Positions 9,019 to 20,500 of a DNA stretch of 64,000 bases are shown piece by piece; within the stretch, counting starts at the first letter, position 1, and every line of letters begins with the position of its first letter. Source of the stretch: Holophagaceae bacterium. GTDB taxonomy: Bacteria > Acidobacteriota > Holophagae > Holophagales > Holophagaceae. Where the stretch lies: the NCBI GenBank assembly GCA_025361205.1, contig JANYAS010000162.1, positions 1 to 64,000 on the forward strand, given 5' to 3'. The notes beneath the pieces were generated by a model. It was given only the letters and a program-made list of their open reading frames with translations, was not told the DNA's origin and made no database searches. A program made the position numbers and the translations under genes.

Positions 9019-9310
9019 TTTGGTTACCAACGAAACGCAGCCCGATCTCACTCAAGCCCAGCCGGTAAAAGCATGTAACCGCGAAATGGCGCGAAACGCA
9101 GCGGGGAGGGGCCGCCAGGGCCTACGGCCCCCAGCCGCGCTTCGCGTGGCTGGCCACACATGGGGCCGGCCTGCCGACTCCCAGAAAGTCGCCAGGACAG
9201 CCCCGTGTGTGGAGGCGGAAGGATGTCCGATCGCCTTTCGCCCGCCCGCAGGGCGATTCGCGTCCTTTCGCGGTTCAAGGTTTTCAGGCTGAGTCTGATT
9301 GGTAACCAGG
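9019..9310. repeat. Hairpin element A: MITE-like repeat with iterated CGCGAAA units
   Basis: TIRs TGGTTACCAA (9021-9030)/TTGGTAACCA (9299-9308); inner arms 9077-9099/9253-9275; AAAAACGG direct repeats at 9011-9018 and 9311-9318. Confidence 0.65.
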
Positions 9311-9434
9311 AAAAACGGATGGATGCCCTCTTCGACCTGAGGGAAGCCTTCGGATGGGTGTGGTCGTCGAACGAGACCTCTTGATGCGGGAGCGAAAAAC
9401 GAGATGATAGGGTGCATCCCCAAGAGGCCCAGCC

Positions 9435-10085
9435 ATGAAGCGATTCCCCACCTCGTTTTTCCTCGCAATGGTGATTGCGTTCGCAGCCAGCGCCCAACAA
9501 CCCGCGGGGCCTCCCCGCATCCCCCCGAGCCCGCATGGGTCAGCAGCGACTCAGGTGGGTGGGAAATGGGTGGAGGAAAAGCCGGGGACAGACGCCAAGT
9601 ACCGGGATGGGAAGTGGATCACTGTTGAGTACAGCCGACCCGTCCTCAAGGGCCGAACGGACGTGTTTGGCAAGGGCGCCGCCGCCTACGGGAAGACGGT
9701 CAACGCCGGTGCTCCGGTATGGCGAGCCGGGGCAAACGCAACCACCCGGCTGAAGACGGAGGTCCCGCTGCTGCTGGCGGGCAAAACCATTCCCGTGGGC
9801 GAGTACAGCATCTTTATCGAACTGAAAGAAACCTCCTGGACCTTCATCCTTTCGACTCAGACGGCGCTCGTAAAATACGACCCAAAGGACAAGTCCGGCA
9901 CCTGGGGATCTGACAATTACGATCCCAAATTCGACCTGGTGCGCGTACCGATGAAACGCGCACAACAGAGCCTCTCCTTCGACGAACTGACGTGGACCTT
10001 CGTGGACATGACCCAGCAGGGAGGCACTCTTGCCCTCTGGTGGGGAAAGGATCTGGCCACCGTGGCGTTCAAGGTCGCCCTCTGA
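9435..10085 (+). CDS. DUF2911 domain-containing secreted protein
   Basis: Signal peptide, then VEYSRPVLKGRTDVFG, GAPVWRAGANATTRLKTEVPLLLAGKTIPVGEYSIFIEL. Confidence 0.8.
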   Translation: MKRFPTSFFLAMVIAFAASAQQPAGPPRIPPSPHGSAATQVGGKWVEEKPGTDAKYRDGKWITVEYSRPVLKGRTDVFGKGAAAYGKTVNAGAPVWRAGANATTRLKTEVPLLLAGKTIPVGEYSIFIELKETSWTFILSTQTALVKYDPKDKSGTWGSDNYDPKFDLVRVPMKRAQQSLSFDELTWTFVDMTQQGGTLALWWGKDLATVAFKVAL

Positions 10086-10357
10086 TTTCATAAGAAGCAC
10101 AAAACCAACAGAATTATGGTTTCACCCATCCGATTCAGCCCTCAGGGCATCACGCCACAAAGCGGAAGCGTGATCGCTCTTTTGGGGTGTGAACCGTCGG
10201 CGATGTCAGGAACTTGCACTATTCAGTCCTCATTTTCACGAGGCCTGAGTTCTGAAGCAGATCGCCACCCGTTTCAGATTGCCAGACTGTGGCATGATCT
10301 ATTCTTTACCTATTGGTCTTATTTTATCCGGAACCACCTCGAATGAAGGACATCTGC

Positions 10358-11338
10358 ATGACCCTGGATACCCTCCTCCTCTTTTCACTCCCGGCTTCGG
10401 GCAAGTCCGAGATGCGCCGCTACATGGCGAGCCTGTCACCGCATCAGTGCCAGCAGGATTTCGGGATGGGCCCCACCCTCCAGCTGGACGATTACCCGTA
10501 TGTGCATCTCATGCACCGCATCGATGACGAGCTCCAGGCCAGAGGCGGTAATTATGCCTTCTACCAAGGCCCCACCCGCCCCTTCCTGGATTCATGGACC
10601 TGGGCCGCCCTCATTGAACTGCTCAACGAGGACTATGCCAATCTCCGGCAGGGAGCCCATACGGAGGTGGCCAGCGCCGCCCAGCACCTCTTCGATCGAT
10701 TGGATGCGGCCCGGGTCCGGGCCGGGATGCTGGAAGTGCTGGGCGACTTGCCCCACAAGCTCCGCAAGGCCATGGCCGAGGCCCTGGAGGCCGAATGCCG
10801 GCAGGAACTGGATGCCCTCAACCGGCAGAATGCCCTCGGTACCGAAGGCAAGACCATCGTCATCGAGGCAGCCCGAGGTGGCCCCAATGGCTCGGCCTTT
10901 CCCCTCATCCCTCCTCATGGTTACGCCACCGCCTTCCAGCACCTCTCCCTTGAAATTCTGGAGCGTTCCAGCCTGATGTACATCTGGGTCGAGCCCGCCC
11001 AGAGCCGCGCCAAGAACATCGAGCGAGGCAAGCCCAACGGCCAAGGCAGCATCCTCCATCACAGCGTCCCCATGGAGGTGATGCTCGGCCAATACGGCTG
11101 CGATGACATGGCCTACTTGCTGGAGAGCAGTGATCGCCCCGGCACCATCCGGGTGGAACGGATCGTGGATGCCGGTGACCGTTTCGTTTCGAAGGTCTTC
11201 AACATTCCCGCAGCCCGGTTCGATAACCGCAGGGACCTCACCACCTTCGTCAGGGAACCCCAGGAAGCTTGGAGCCTCGGGGATGTCGCGGCCATCCAGG
11301 ATGGCCTTCGGGAAACCTTCCAAGCCTTTGGCCGCTAG
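10358..11338 (+). CDS. P-loop nucleotide-binding conserved hypothetical protein
   Basis: Near-N-terminal Walker A-like LLFSLPASGKSEMRRYM; start codon uncertain (10313/10343/10358). Confidence 0.65.
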   Translation: MTLDTLLLFSLPASGKSEMRRYMASLSPHQCQQDFGMGPTLQLDDYPYVHLMHRIDDELQARGGNYAFYQGPTRPFLDSWTWAALIELLNEDYANLRQGAHTEVASAAQHLFDRLDAARVRAGMLEVLGDLPHKLRKAMAEALEAECRQELDALNRQNALGTEGKTIVIEAARGGPNGSAFPLIPPHGYATAFQHLSLEILERSSLMYIWVEPAQSRAKNIERGKPNGQGSILHHSVPMEVMLGQYGCDDMAYLLESSDRPGTIRVERIVDAGDRFVSKVFNIPAARFDNRRDLTTFVREPQEAWSLGDVAAIQDGLRETFQAFGR

Positions 11339-11342
11339 CGTT

Positions 11343-12440
11343 ATGTGGAAAACGACCGAAGGCAGCACCGGAAGGCTCCTGCAGCTCTGCGGAGGGTATT
11401 TTTTCTTCTACGTCATCACGGGTCTGGTGGTGAAGGCTTTCACCGGGACCCCCCAAACGCCCCTGGGCACGCCCCGCATGAACGATATTGCGTTCCTGGG
11501 CTACAACACCTTGGGAGCCACCCTCACTTGCCTCATCCCAGCCGTGGCCCTGGGATGGTGGCGCCTCAAGTCCATCCGCCCGGTGGCCCTCTGGGGCTTC
11601 ATGGTCCCCTCTGAAATCTTCTACATCATTCCGAGCGGCATCTGCACTGCCATCGTCATTCCCACCACGACGCTGATGTACACCCTGCCCATTTCGGTGA
11701 TGGTGGCCATGGTGATCATGCGCGCTTCGGTCATCGTCATCGGTCGGGTGGTGGACGGCCTCCAGATCGCCCAAGGCATCCTCCACAAACGCATCTACTG
11801 GGAGGAGAACGCCGCCGTGGCCTTCGCCGTGCTGGCCGCGTGCATCGAGCTATTCGGTCCCCATACCGGTGGCTTTGCCTTCTTGCACAACCAGGCGGCG
11901 GTGGTGATCTTCACCAGCTACATCGCTTCCTACGCCATCCGTATCTACATCATGAACTACTACAAGAACACCCGACCGAAGGGTGCGCCTTTGGACAATA
12001 AAGCGTTCTTTGCCGTGGAGCAGATCGCTGCCACGGCGACCATGGCGGTCCTGGCCATGATCGTGTTTTATGGCCCTCGGGTATTCCGATCCTGGGGCGG
12101 AGTACGGCAGGTGGCTGACTTTGTATCCGCCATCCAAACTCCCTCTCCGGGCTGGTTTTGGGCCTCCTTCTTTGGCATCGCATTCGGTGTGGTGGCGTTC
12201 TTCTCGGTTTTCATCTTCATGTTCAAGGGTCGCACCGCCACCTTTGCTGGCCTCATGAATCGCCTAACTTCTCTGGTCGCCGGCACCACCGCGACGCTCA
12301 TGGGCCATTGGCTCTTCAAGAGCCGCTTACCCAGCATGCAGAACTGGGTATCGCTGGGTTTCGTACTCGTGGCGGTGATCTTTTTGTCGGGGGCCGAGCG
12401 GCGAAGGACACAGGAACTCAAAGCTGCCCAGGAGATCTAG
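11343..12440 (+). CDS. Polytopic membrane protein, conserved hypothetical
   Basis: Many hydrophobic helices; start 4 nt after the preceding stop. Confidence 0.7.
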   Translation: MWKTTEGSTGRLLQLCGGYFFFYVITGLVVKAFTGTPQTPLGTPRMNDIAFLGYNTLGATLTCLIPAVALGWWRLKSIRPVALWGFMVPSEIFYIIPSGICTAIVIPTTTLMYTLPISVMVAMVIMRASVIVIGRVVDGLQIAQGILHKRIYWEENAAVAFAVLAACIELFGPHTGGFAFLHNQAAVVIFTSYIASYAIRIYIMNYYKNTRPKGAPLDNKAFFAVEQIAATATMAVLAMIVFYGPRVFRSWGGVRQVADFVSAIQTPSPGWFWASFFGIAFGVVAFFSVFIFMFKGRTATFAGLMNRLTSLVAGTTATLMGHWLFKSRLPSMQNWVSLGFVLVAVIFLSGAERRRTQELKAAQEI

Positions 12441-12487
12441 CCGAGGTTCATGGGGCCGCTGCCCGAACCGCTGCTAGCTTCATAGGG

Positions 12488-13258
12488 ATGGGAGACCATG
12501 TGGGGAACTGGCGCAAAACGTGGGCTTGGGGACTGATCACGACGTTGTGGTGCCTCTTTTCCGTAGGCCTGGCCAGCATCGCCATTCCCTTCGCCTCAAT
12601 CTTCGTGGGGCGCAAGCGGGCCTTCCTGGCAGTGGCCCGCCTCTGGGTGCGGATCATGGCGAGAATGGCTGGCATCGCGTTCTCCGCTGAGGGCTGGGAG
12701 ACCTTGCCCGAAGCCATCCGCGAGGGCCGCCAGCCCGTGGTCTTCATGTCCAACCACGAGAGTCATCTGGACCCCTCCTTCATTTTTGCCACCATCGGCG
12801 TTCACGCCGTCTTCATCGCCAAGCGCGAGTTGGCCTGGGTACCCCTCCTGGGCCAGCTGATCTGGTTCATGGGCTTCATTTTCATCAACCGCCAAGATCG
12901 CTCGAAAGCCATCGAGAGTCTCCGCAGCGCCGCCACCCGCATCCGCAATGGCCAGTGCGTGATCATCTTTCCCGAGGGCACGCGCACCACCGACGGCCAG
13001 CTCCGGCCTTTCAAGAAGGGCGGCTTCGCCCTGGCGATGGACGCAGGGGTGCCCATCGTCCCACTGGCCGCACGCGGGGGCTTCGAGCTGCTGCCCAAGG
13101 GATCCCCCCGGGTGTTCCCGGGCCGCTATAAGGTGATCTACGGTGAGCCGGTGCACCCGGCTGACTACCCCACCCGCGAAGCGATCATGGAGGAGGTGCG
13201 GGCCCGTATCCAGCGGCTGGTGAAACGGGCAGATGCGCTCCCGGTTGCGGCAGATTGA
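12488..13258 (+). CDS. plsC: 1-acyl-sn-glycerol-3-phosphate acyltransferase
   Basis: PlsC motifs NHESHLDP and FPEGTRTTDGQLRPFKKGGF. Confidence 0.9.
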   Translation: MGDHVGNWRKTWAWGLITTLWCLFSVGLASIAIPFASIFVGRKRAFLAVARLWVRIMARMAGIAFSAEGWETLPEAIREGRQPVVFMSNHESHLDPSFIFATIGVHAVFIAKRELAWVPLLGQLIWFMGFIFINRQDRSKAIESLRSAATRIRNGQCVIIFPEGTRTTDGQLRPFKKGGFALAMDAGVPIVPLAARGGFELLPKGSPRVFPGRYKVIYGEPVHPADYPTREAIMEEVRARIQRLVKRADALPVAAD

Positions 13259-13551
13259 ACAGTTGATCGTTCCGTTTTGATGGAGCCTGTTCCCAAGCCG
13301 TGCTTTCAATGACCTCCATGAAGAAGACATCTCTTGTTATTTGTAATGATTATGAAAACAAAGAAATCCAGCATGAAAATTGCTCTTTGCTGCTGGTCCG
13401 GCAAAACTACCTGCCGCACGCGGTGTCGAGGCAGCGCATACGTCAGGTGAATGGCAGTCGAAGCCACTGCTCGCAGGGAGTGCTGGACACGAAGAAGCTC
13501 GAAGATCAATGACCCGAAACCAACCCCCTTTCACAGGCACTGGAGGCCTCT

Positions 13552-13815
13552 ATGAACGGCGTGATTACCCACGTGAGTAAAAACAAAATGGCTGCGGTGG
13601 TGGCCTGCGAGACTGAAGACTACATGGTGATTGATCTTGAGAAACCCGGGCAGTTTGCCAAGGGCGATTCGGTCGATACCCAGGGGCTCTGGTTCGGAGA
13701 ACACGGAAAGGTCCTGAACACGACTTCGAAGAGGAATTTCGAAGTCACGGTCCAATGCATCGTCCGGGATCTGGCTTCCGCCCAGCATGAATGCGAGGAC
13801 CTTCAGCCGATCTAA
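13552..13815 (+). CDS. Small hypothetical protein
   Basis: SD (ctggagg) 7 nt upstream of ATG; 87 aa open frame of plausible composition. Confidence 0.5.
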   Translation: MNGVITHVSKNKMAAVVACETEDYMVIDLEKPGQFAKGDSVDTQGLWFGEHGKVLNTTSKRNFEVTVQCIVRDLASAQHECEDLQPI

Positions 13816-14076
13816 GCCGTCGTCCATTAATAACCTGGTCATTCGTACTGCGGTCCGGCATAGAGGCTCCAGCTCTGCGAAGGCAATGAGCAGGAGGGCG
13901 CCCCGCGCCCGATAGCTGGAGGGCCCGTAGCAAATCAACCTGAACTGCACAGATTATTTTGGAACGGCCCCTAAGGTCCCACCTCAGCCCTGCCATTCTC
14001 AGGGCTGCGTGCCGATGACGGGCCCGATGATAGGCGATGACAGACATTGTCCACTCACATCTTCTAGAGTGGAGTC

Positions 14077-17000
14077 ATGCCTTCCCTTCACCCCGGTCTC
14101 AATGTCTTCTACGCCAACCAGGTCGAGCATCTCGCGGCCCAGTTGGCCCTGGACTTGGCCCTGTTCCGCGGGAGCGAAGGGGCCTGGCAGGCGGCCACGA
14201 TCGTGGTGCCGAATCCCAACGTGAAGGACTTCCTGCGGGCGTCCTTCGCGGAGGCCTTCGGGGCCGTGGCGAATCTGCACTTCTGTTTCCTCGAGGGCTT
14301 CTGGAGCCGCCATGCCACCCGGCCCCTCTTGGATCGCGCGACCCTGTTCGGTTCCATCCTCTCGGTCCTGCAGGATCCCGAGACGGCCAGGGAGGCCAGC
14401 CTCAGGCCCCTGACCAGCTACCTCGAAGGGGCCCCAGAGGATCTCAAGACCGTCCAGCTCAGCCAGCGGTTGGCCCAGCAGTACGAGCGGATGCTGCTCC
14501 AGCGGCCCGATTGGATCCGCAGCTGGGATCGGGGCCTCACCGCCCGGGGCGCGGAACCAGTCCCGCTGGAAGCCTGGCAACGGGCCCTGTGGCGCCGCCT
14601 GCGCCGGTCCTGGAAAAGCCTGGAGCGCCCCCCGATCGCTCTGATGGACTGGATGGACGATGCCAGCTTCGAGGGGGCGCCCTTCCCCGAGGCGGTCTTC
14701 CTCTTCGGCATGAGCCACATGGCCCCGGTCTTCCATCACGCCCTGGCCCAGCTGGGCGTGCGGGCTTCCGTGCGGCTCTACCTCGTCAATCCCTGCGAAG
14801 AACCCTGGGACCTGGATCCCCTCCAGCGTCCTGCCCATGATCCCGACCTGGGCGACGCCCCCGAAGGGGAGGATCCGTTCTCACTGCAGCGGGATCGCAG
14901 CGAGGTGATCCTGCAGCGCTGGGCACGGCCCGCGCGCGAGCAGCTGCGGCTGCTGGCCGGTTTGGCCCAAGGGGACTTCCTGGGCCGTTTCCATGTGCCC
15001 GAGGAGGACGCCCTGCTGGCGCACCTGCAGCGCAGGATCCTGGCGCCCGAGCGGAAAGCCGACCTTCCGGAACCTCTCGATCCGAACGACGACTCCCTGC
15101 GGGTCATCCCCTGCCCCTCGCCCCGGCGCGAGGCGGAAACCGTGGCCAACCTGATCTGGAACCTGGTTCACCAACACTCGGGCGACCTTCACTTCGGTGA
15201 CATCGGCGTCCTCGTTCCCTCCTCCGAACAAGACACCTACCAGGAACACCTCGCGGCCGCCTTCCGCAGCGCCCACGCCATCCCCTGGGCCAAGGCCTTC
15301 GGCGCCTCCCGCGCCCTGCAGGAACTCGCCGAGGCCTGCCTCCTGCTGCTTGATCTCGGCGGCGGCGATCTCACGCGGGCGGACCTGCTCCGCGCCGCCA
15401 GCCATCCCTTCATCCAGGCGCGCCTGGGGGCGTCCACAGAAGCCTGGGGTCTGCTTTGCGACCAGGCGGGCATCGTGGCCCGGCTGGATACGGCCGAAAC
15501 CGCCGGAACCTATGTGGCAGGAGGACGCTGGACCTGGGACGAGGGGCTGACGCGGCTCGCGCTCGGACGCTTCATGAAGGAGGACGAAGCGGTCGAGGGA
15601 CTGGGCCCCATGGGGCGGCCAGTGGGACGCCCGGAGGCCCCGTCCATGCTGGCGTTGCTGGGGCCGCTCACCTTCGATCTGCGGGCGCTGGCCCAGGGAC
15701 GCTGCACCCTTAAGACCTGGCAGGACCGCGTGGGGGTGTTTCTGCGCACCTACCTCGGGCCTGATTCCGAGGAGGCCGCGGAACCTGAGGCCGAGGCCTT
15801 CGAGCAGGTGCGCAAGGCCCTGCAGAAGCTCGGTCACTTCCAGGTGGAAGGGCTACCTCCCGTGGAACTCGACTTCCAGGCCCTGCGCCCCCTGGTGAAG
15901 GGTGCCCTGGAGGCCCTGCTCGCGGACAGTGCCTTGCCCCCGGGCCGCGGGGTCCAGGTGAGCTGCTACACGCCCCTGCGGGCCATTCCCTTCAAGGTGC
16001 TGTTCCTGATGGGCCTTGGCGAGGGCTTGTTCCCGGGCACCGAGCGACCGGATCCCATGGACCTGGTCGCCTCGAGTCCCCGGCGGGCCGGGGACGTGTC
16101 ACGTCCCGAACAGGAGCGGCAGCTCTTCCTGGAGGCCGTGCTCTGTGCGCGGGAACATCTGGTGTGCACCTATCCCAGCCGCACCGCTACCACCGGGGAC
16201 CAGCTGCAGCCATCACCCCTGCTGTTGGACCTTCAGGAATCCCTTGGCCCCCGCCTCTGGGAACGGACATGCCTGCCGGAGCAGCCGCTGCATCGCCATG
16301 ACCTGTCGTTGTTCCCTGACCTGAGCGGCACAGCTGGGACACAGCCACTGCCCTGCCACACCCCGGCGGCCCGACAGGAGGCGGAAGCGCGCTGGCTCGG
16401 GCTGCAACTCCGGAAGGAGATTGGAAATCGCGACCTGCCCCGGCACATCACCACCATGGGCGGCAGCCCAGAACTGCGCTTCGATCTTGAGTGCCTGCTC
16501 GGCGGCTGCGGCCCTATCGGTGACGGCGAACCGCGGCTGCCGAGCCGGGTGCGGATCACGCTCAAGGAGCTGCGCCGCTGGCTGGAATGTCCCGTCCAGG
16601 GCGGCGTGGCCCTGCGCCTGGGCGCGCGGAGCCAGGACGAGGAGGATCCTGCCGATGTGGAGGACTTCCCCGTGGACTCCAGCCCCCTGGACCAGTGGTG
16701 GCTGCTGCGCCGGAGCTTCTGGGTTCACCGTGCCGAAGGGTCGGATTTCGAATCGGTCTATACCCAGGTGCGGACGGATCTGGAAAGCCGGGCCCAGGTG
16801 CCCATCGGTGCATTGAGCCAGGGCGAGCGCCGGCGGCACCTGGCCACGCTGGAGACCTGGCAGGCGCTGGTCGGCGAGAGCGAAGCCATCGGCCTGCATC
16901 GATTCGGCGTGGGCATGCCGTTCGAAACCCAGGGCCTTCCGGTGCAGGGTCAGGCCCCCCTGATCCTGGAAGTCACCCATCCCCAGGGCACCACGGAAAT

Positions 17001-17514
17001 CCACCTGGAGGGCCTCACGGAGCCTCTGTGTGGGGGCGAATTCCTGCTGCTTTCCACGGCCGATTACACCAAAGCCGGTCCCAAGGAGCGGGACCGGCTG
17101 CTGTCCTTGCGGGCCTGGTTGGGACACCTGGCCCTGTGCGCCGTAGGCGAGGCGGCACCCCGGGGCGCACGGCTGCATAGCGCGTCCAAGAAGAGCGGGC
17201 CCGCGGTGTGGCGGCTGCCGCTCCCGGCGGTGCCGGCGGTGGAGGCTCGGGCCCTGCTCCAGGGTTGGTGCCAGGAGCTGCTGGTGGAGGGCACCCAAAA
17301 GCTGCTGCCCATCGAGGCCCTGCTGAGCGGCAAGGACATCCCAGATCTCCAGGATTGGATCCAGGATCAGAAGGACAGCGAGGACGGGGCGAAGCTCACC
17401 AGCTTCCGGGGGCCCGTGCCGCGGGTGAAGGATCTGCCGGTCGATGACCTGGAGACGGGCCGCCGGCGCTTGGGCACCTTCCTCGAATTGCAGTCCGGGT
17501 GGGTGCAGGCATGA
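14077..17514 (+). CDS. recC: Exodeoxyribonuclease V subunit gamma (RecC)
   Basis: HPGLNVFYANQVEHLAAQLA, VQVSCYTPLRAIPFKVLFLMGLGEGLFPG; first gene of a recC-recB-recD run. Confidence 0.92.
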   Translation: MPSLHPGLNVFYANQVEHLAAQLALDLALFRGSEGAWQAATIVVPNPNVKDFLRASFAEAFGAVANLHFCFLEGFWSRHATRPLLDRATLFGSILSVLQDPETAREASLRPLTSYLEGAPEDLKTVQLSQRLAQQYERMLLQRPDWIRSWDRGLTARGAEPVPLEAWQRALWRRLRRSWKSLERPPIALMDWMDDASFEGAPFPEAVFLFGMSHMAPVFHHALAQLGVRASVRLYLVNPCEEPWDLDPLQRPAHDPDLGDAPEGEDPFSLQRDRSEVILQRWARPAREQLRLLAGLAQGDFLGRFHVPEEDALLAHLQRRILAPERKADLPEPLDPNDDSLRVIPCPSPRREAETVANLIWNLVHQHSGDLHFGDIGVLVPSSEQDTYQEHLAAAFRSAHAIPWAKAFGASRALQELAEACLLLLDLGGGDLTRADLLRAASHPFIQARLGASTEAWGLLCDQAGIVARLDTAETAGTYVAGGRWTWDEGLTRLALGRFMKEDEAVEGLGPMGRPVGRPEAPSMLALLGPLTFDLRALAQGRCTLKTWQDRVGVFLRTYLGPDSEEAAEPEAEAFEQVRKALQKLGHFQVEGLPPVELDFQALRPLVKGALEALLADSALPPGRGVQVSCYTPLRAIPFKVLFLMGLGEGLFPGTERPDPMDLVASSPRRAGDVSRPEQERQLFLEAVLCAREHLVCTYPSRTATTGDQLQPSPLLLDLQESLGPRLWERTCLPEQPLHRHDLSLFPDLSGTAGTQPLPCHTPAARQEAEARWLGLQLRKEIGNRDLPRHITTMGGSPELRFDLECLLGGCGPIGDGEPRLPSRVRITLKELRRWLECPVQGGVALRLGARSQDEEDPADVEDFPVDSSPLDQWWLLRRSFWVHRAEGSDFESVYTQVRTDLESRAQVPIGALSQGERRRHLATLETWQALVGESEAIGLHRFGVGMPFETQGLPVQGQAPLILEVTHPQGTTEIHLEGLTEPLCGGEFLLLSTADYTKAGPKERDRLLSLRAWLGHLALCAVGEAAPRGARLHSASKKSGPAVWRLPLPAVPAVEARALLQGWCQELLVEGTQKLLPIEALLSGKDIPDLQDWIQDQKDSEDGAKLTSFRGPVPRVKDLPVDDLETGRRRLGTFLELQSGWVQA

Positions 17515-20500
17515 GCGTGCGCGTGAGCAAGCCCGCCCTTTTGGATCAGCTGCGTTCGGCCCACGAGGTCATCGAGGCCAGTGCCGGGACCGGCAAGACC
17601 TACACCCTGCAACGCCTGGTGGCGGACCTGGTGCTGCGCGGCGTGTCACCCATCGAGCGCATTCTGGTAGTGACCTTCACGGACAAGGCCACGGAGGAGC
17701 TCCGCACGCGCATCCGGGGCTACCTGCAGGAGGTCCACGACCAGACCGAGGACGACGAGCAGGCACCTTTCTGGGAGGTGGATACCGAAGCCCGGGAACG
17801 CCTGGCGGCCGCTCTCCGGGGCTTCGAGCGGGCGCCCATTGCCACCATCCATGGGTTTTGCCGCCAGGTGCTGCAGGAGGCCGCCCTGGAGGGTCGCACG
17901 CTCTTTGAGCGTGAGCTCAGCGACGAACGCTCCCTCTTCGGCCACGCCTTCAGGGAGGCGCTGAACCGCACCTTCACCCAGGAGCCCACCCACCGGGCTA
18001 TCCTGGAAGCCTCCCTGGCCGCCGGAAATACGGTGGAGGGGCTCGAGCAGGAACTCTTCGAGGTGCATGCGGACGGCGGCGAACTGCTGCCTCGGCTCGG
18101 GGACTGGCAGGCCTGGATCAACGCCCTGGAGCTGTCCTGGCTCGACGGGGCCGAAGCCCTGGTCCTGGCCTGGAAGGCAGCCAAGGTGCATGCGAGCACG
18201 TGCAAATTCGCTTCGGCCTCGCTCGATGTACTCGCGTCGGACTTGCCGAAAACGGCCAGCGAGTTCGAACGGGCTCAGGTCTTTGACGGCCTGAGTCTCG
18301 GCCCCCTGTGGAAGGCCGTTGCCGGCCTCACGGGCGACCACGGTCCCCTGCACGCCTGGCTCGCCCGCGGGGAAGCCTGCCTCCTCAGTCCCGAGGGCCT
18401 GCGCGCCCATCTGTTTCTCCGCGAGATCCGCGAGACCCAAGCGCGTCTCGCCCAGACCGAAGGTCTCTACACTTTCCAGAGCATGATCCACGGTGTGGTG
18501 GACGCGCTTGACGGCCCCGAGGGCGAGGCCTTGGCCCAGCGCCTGCGGCAGCGCTATGAACTCGCCCTAGTGGACGAATTCCAGGACACGGACCCCCTGC
18601 AGTGGAAGATCTTCAGCCGCATCTTCCAGCACGATGAATGCCGGCTGGTCATCATCGGCGATCCCAAGCAGGCCATCTACGGTTTCCGGGGGGGCGACCT
18701 GCCCACCTACCAGGAGGCCTGCCGGCAGTTACTTTCAGGGGCCGAGCCCAAGCGTCTGAAACAGAATTTCCGCTCCACACCGCAGCTCCTCGAGGCCGTC
18801 AACCACATCCTTTGTGGCCAGGGGCCGGATCGTTATTTCGCGGACGCCAGCCTCTACCCGAAGGCCGTCACCTGTGGCCTGCCGGACCTGCGCGCCCAGG
18901 TCGGCGGCCAGACTCTGTGCCCGGTGGATGTCCTGGTCCTCGACACCCTGGGGGGTGGCCAGCGGCTGTGGCGGCGCCTGGCCCGGCAGTTGGCCCTGCG
19001 CATTCGCGACCTCGTGGCCTCGGGAATGACCTTCGGAGAGCCCGGTACCGAGCGGACGCTGGGCCACGGCGATGTGCAGGTGCTGGTGGGCAAGGCTTCC
19101 GAAGGCGAGCTCATGGCCAAGGCCATGCGCGCCGAGGGCATCCCTTGCGCCTTCTATAAGCAGAAGGGGCTCTTTCAAACCCGGGAGGCCGAAGAGTGGC
19201 TGGACGCCCTGCGCGCCGTGGCCGATCCGCGCGATCACTCGGCGCAGCTGCGCGCCTTCCTCAGCGCCTTCTTTGGCTACGGACTGGAAGATCTGCGCAC
19301 GCTGCCGAGCCTCTCGGAGGATCATCCCGCCCTCCAGCGCTTGATGACCTGGGGGGCTCTCGCCCAGCAGCAGCGCTTCGGCGAGCTGTTCGACGCCATG
19401 CTGGAAACCAGTGGCCTCACCCGGCGCCTGCTGCTGACAGAACTCGGCCATCGCTCCCTGGTGAACTTCCGCCACATCGCCGAAACCCTGCTGGGCCTCA
19501 CCACCCAACGGCGGGTCACCCTTGAGGACCTCATTCGGCAGCTGGACCGCTGGCGCCGGGGCGTCGAAAAGCCCTCGGCCGAAGAAGCCGACCTCCAGCG
19601 CCTGGAGGGCGACAAGAACGCGGTGCAGATCCTCACCCTGCACGCCGCCAAGGGCCTGGAAGCGCCCATCGTGGCCCTCTTCGCCTATGGCAAAGGCCAG
19701 AGCTCGCGCCTCTACCGCTACCACGACCAGCAGGTGCGCTCGCTCTCCCTCGGCAGTCCCTCCGCCGCCATCAAGGCCCAGGCCGCCAGGGAAGCGCGGG
19801 CCGAAGACGAGCGCCTGCTCTACGTCGGCATGACCCGCGCCCAGGCCAAACTGATCCTCTGCGCCTTCGCCGACTACACCCAGGAGGGCAAGCCCCGACA
19901 GTTGCTCAGTGCCTACGATCCCCTGAACCAGCGGCTGCTGGGGATGCTGGACCAGTGGGAGGGGGAGCTCTTCAATTGGGAGCGGCTGGTGGCCTTGGGC
20001 AGCACGTCCATGGAAGTGGCCCTTCCCGTCCTGCCCATGGCGACGGTGCTGCCCTCCGTGCCAAGGGCTTCTTCTCTGGACTATGCGGCGTTGGCGCAGG
20101 CGGCCCGGCCTTTCTTCACCACTTCCTTCACGGCCCTCCAGCACCGCCTTGAGGCGGCGGAAGCCCCCCTCCGGGGAGACAGCGACCAGGCGGGGGTGCG
20201 TCCCGCGGCCGGGGATTTGCCCAGGGGCACGGCCACGGGCCAGGCCCTGCATGAACTGCTGGAGTGGGCGGACCTCGGCACCCTGGAGGGCCTGGGCCCC
20301 TGGTCCCAGCGCCCGGAGGTGCAGCTGCGAATCCGGGAGACCCTGGATTTGCACGGTTTGCCCCGCCACTGCAGCACCCGGGTGGCGGAGATCGTCCATG
20401 CGGGGCTCACCACCGAGCTACCACTGGCCTGGGGCGGCGCCGTTCAGGTGGCCAAGGCGGAGCGGCTGCTGCGGGAGGTGGATTTCTTTTCGAGGTTCCT

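Noticed and set aside
10279-10306. Sigma70-like promoter TTGCCA-N15-TATTCT before the P-loop gene
   Set aside because: Spacing short and match weak; not enough to report as a feature.
13816-14076. Non-coding gap before recC as a possible repeat or ncRNA
   Set aside because: No inverted arms, iterated units or coding signal recognisable by eye.
18735-20399. 554-aa minus-strand ORF opposite recB
   Set aside because: Antisense shadow of recB; no domain-like motifs.
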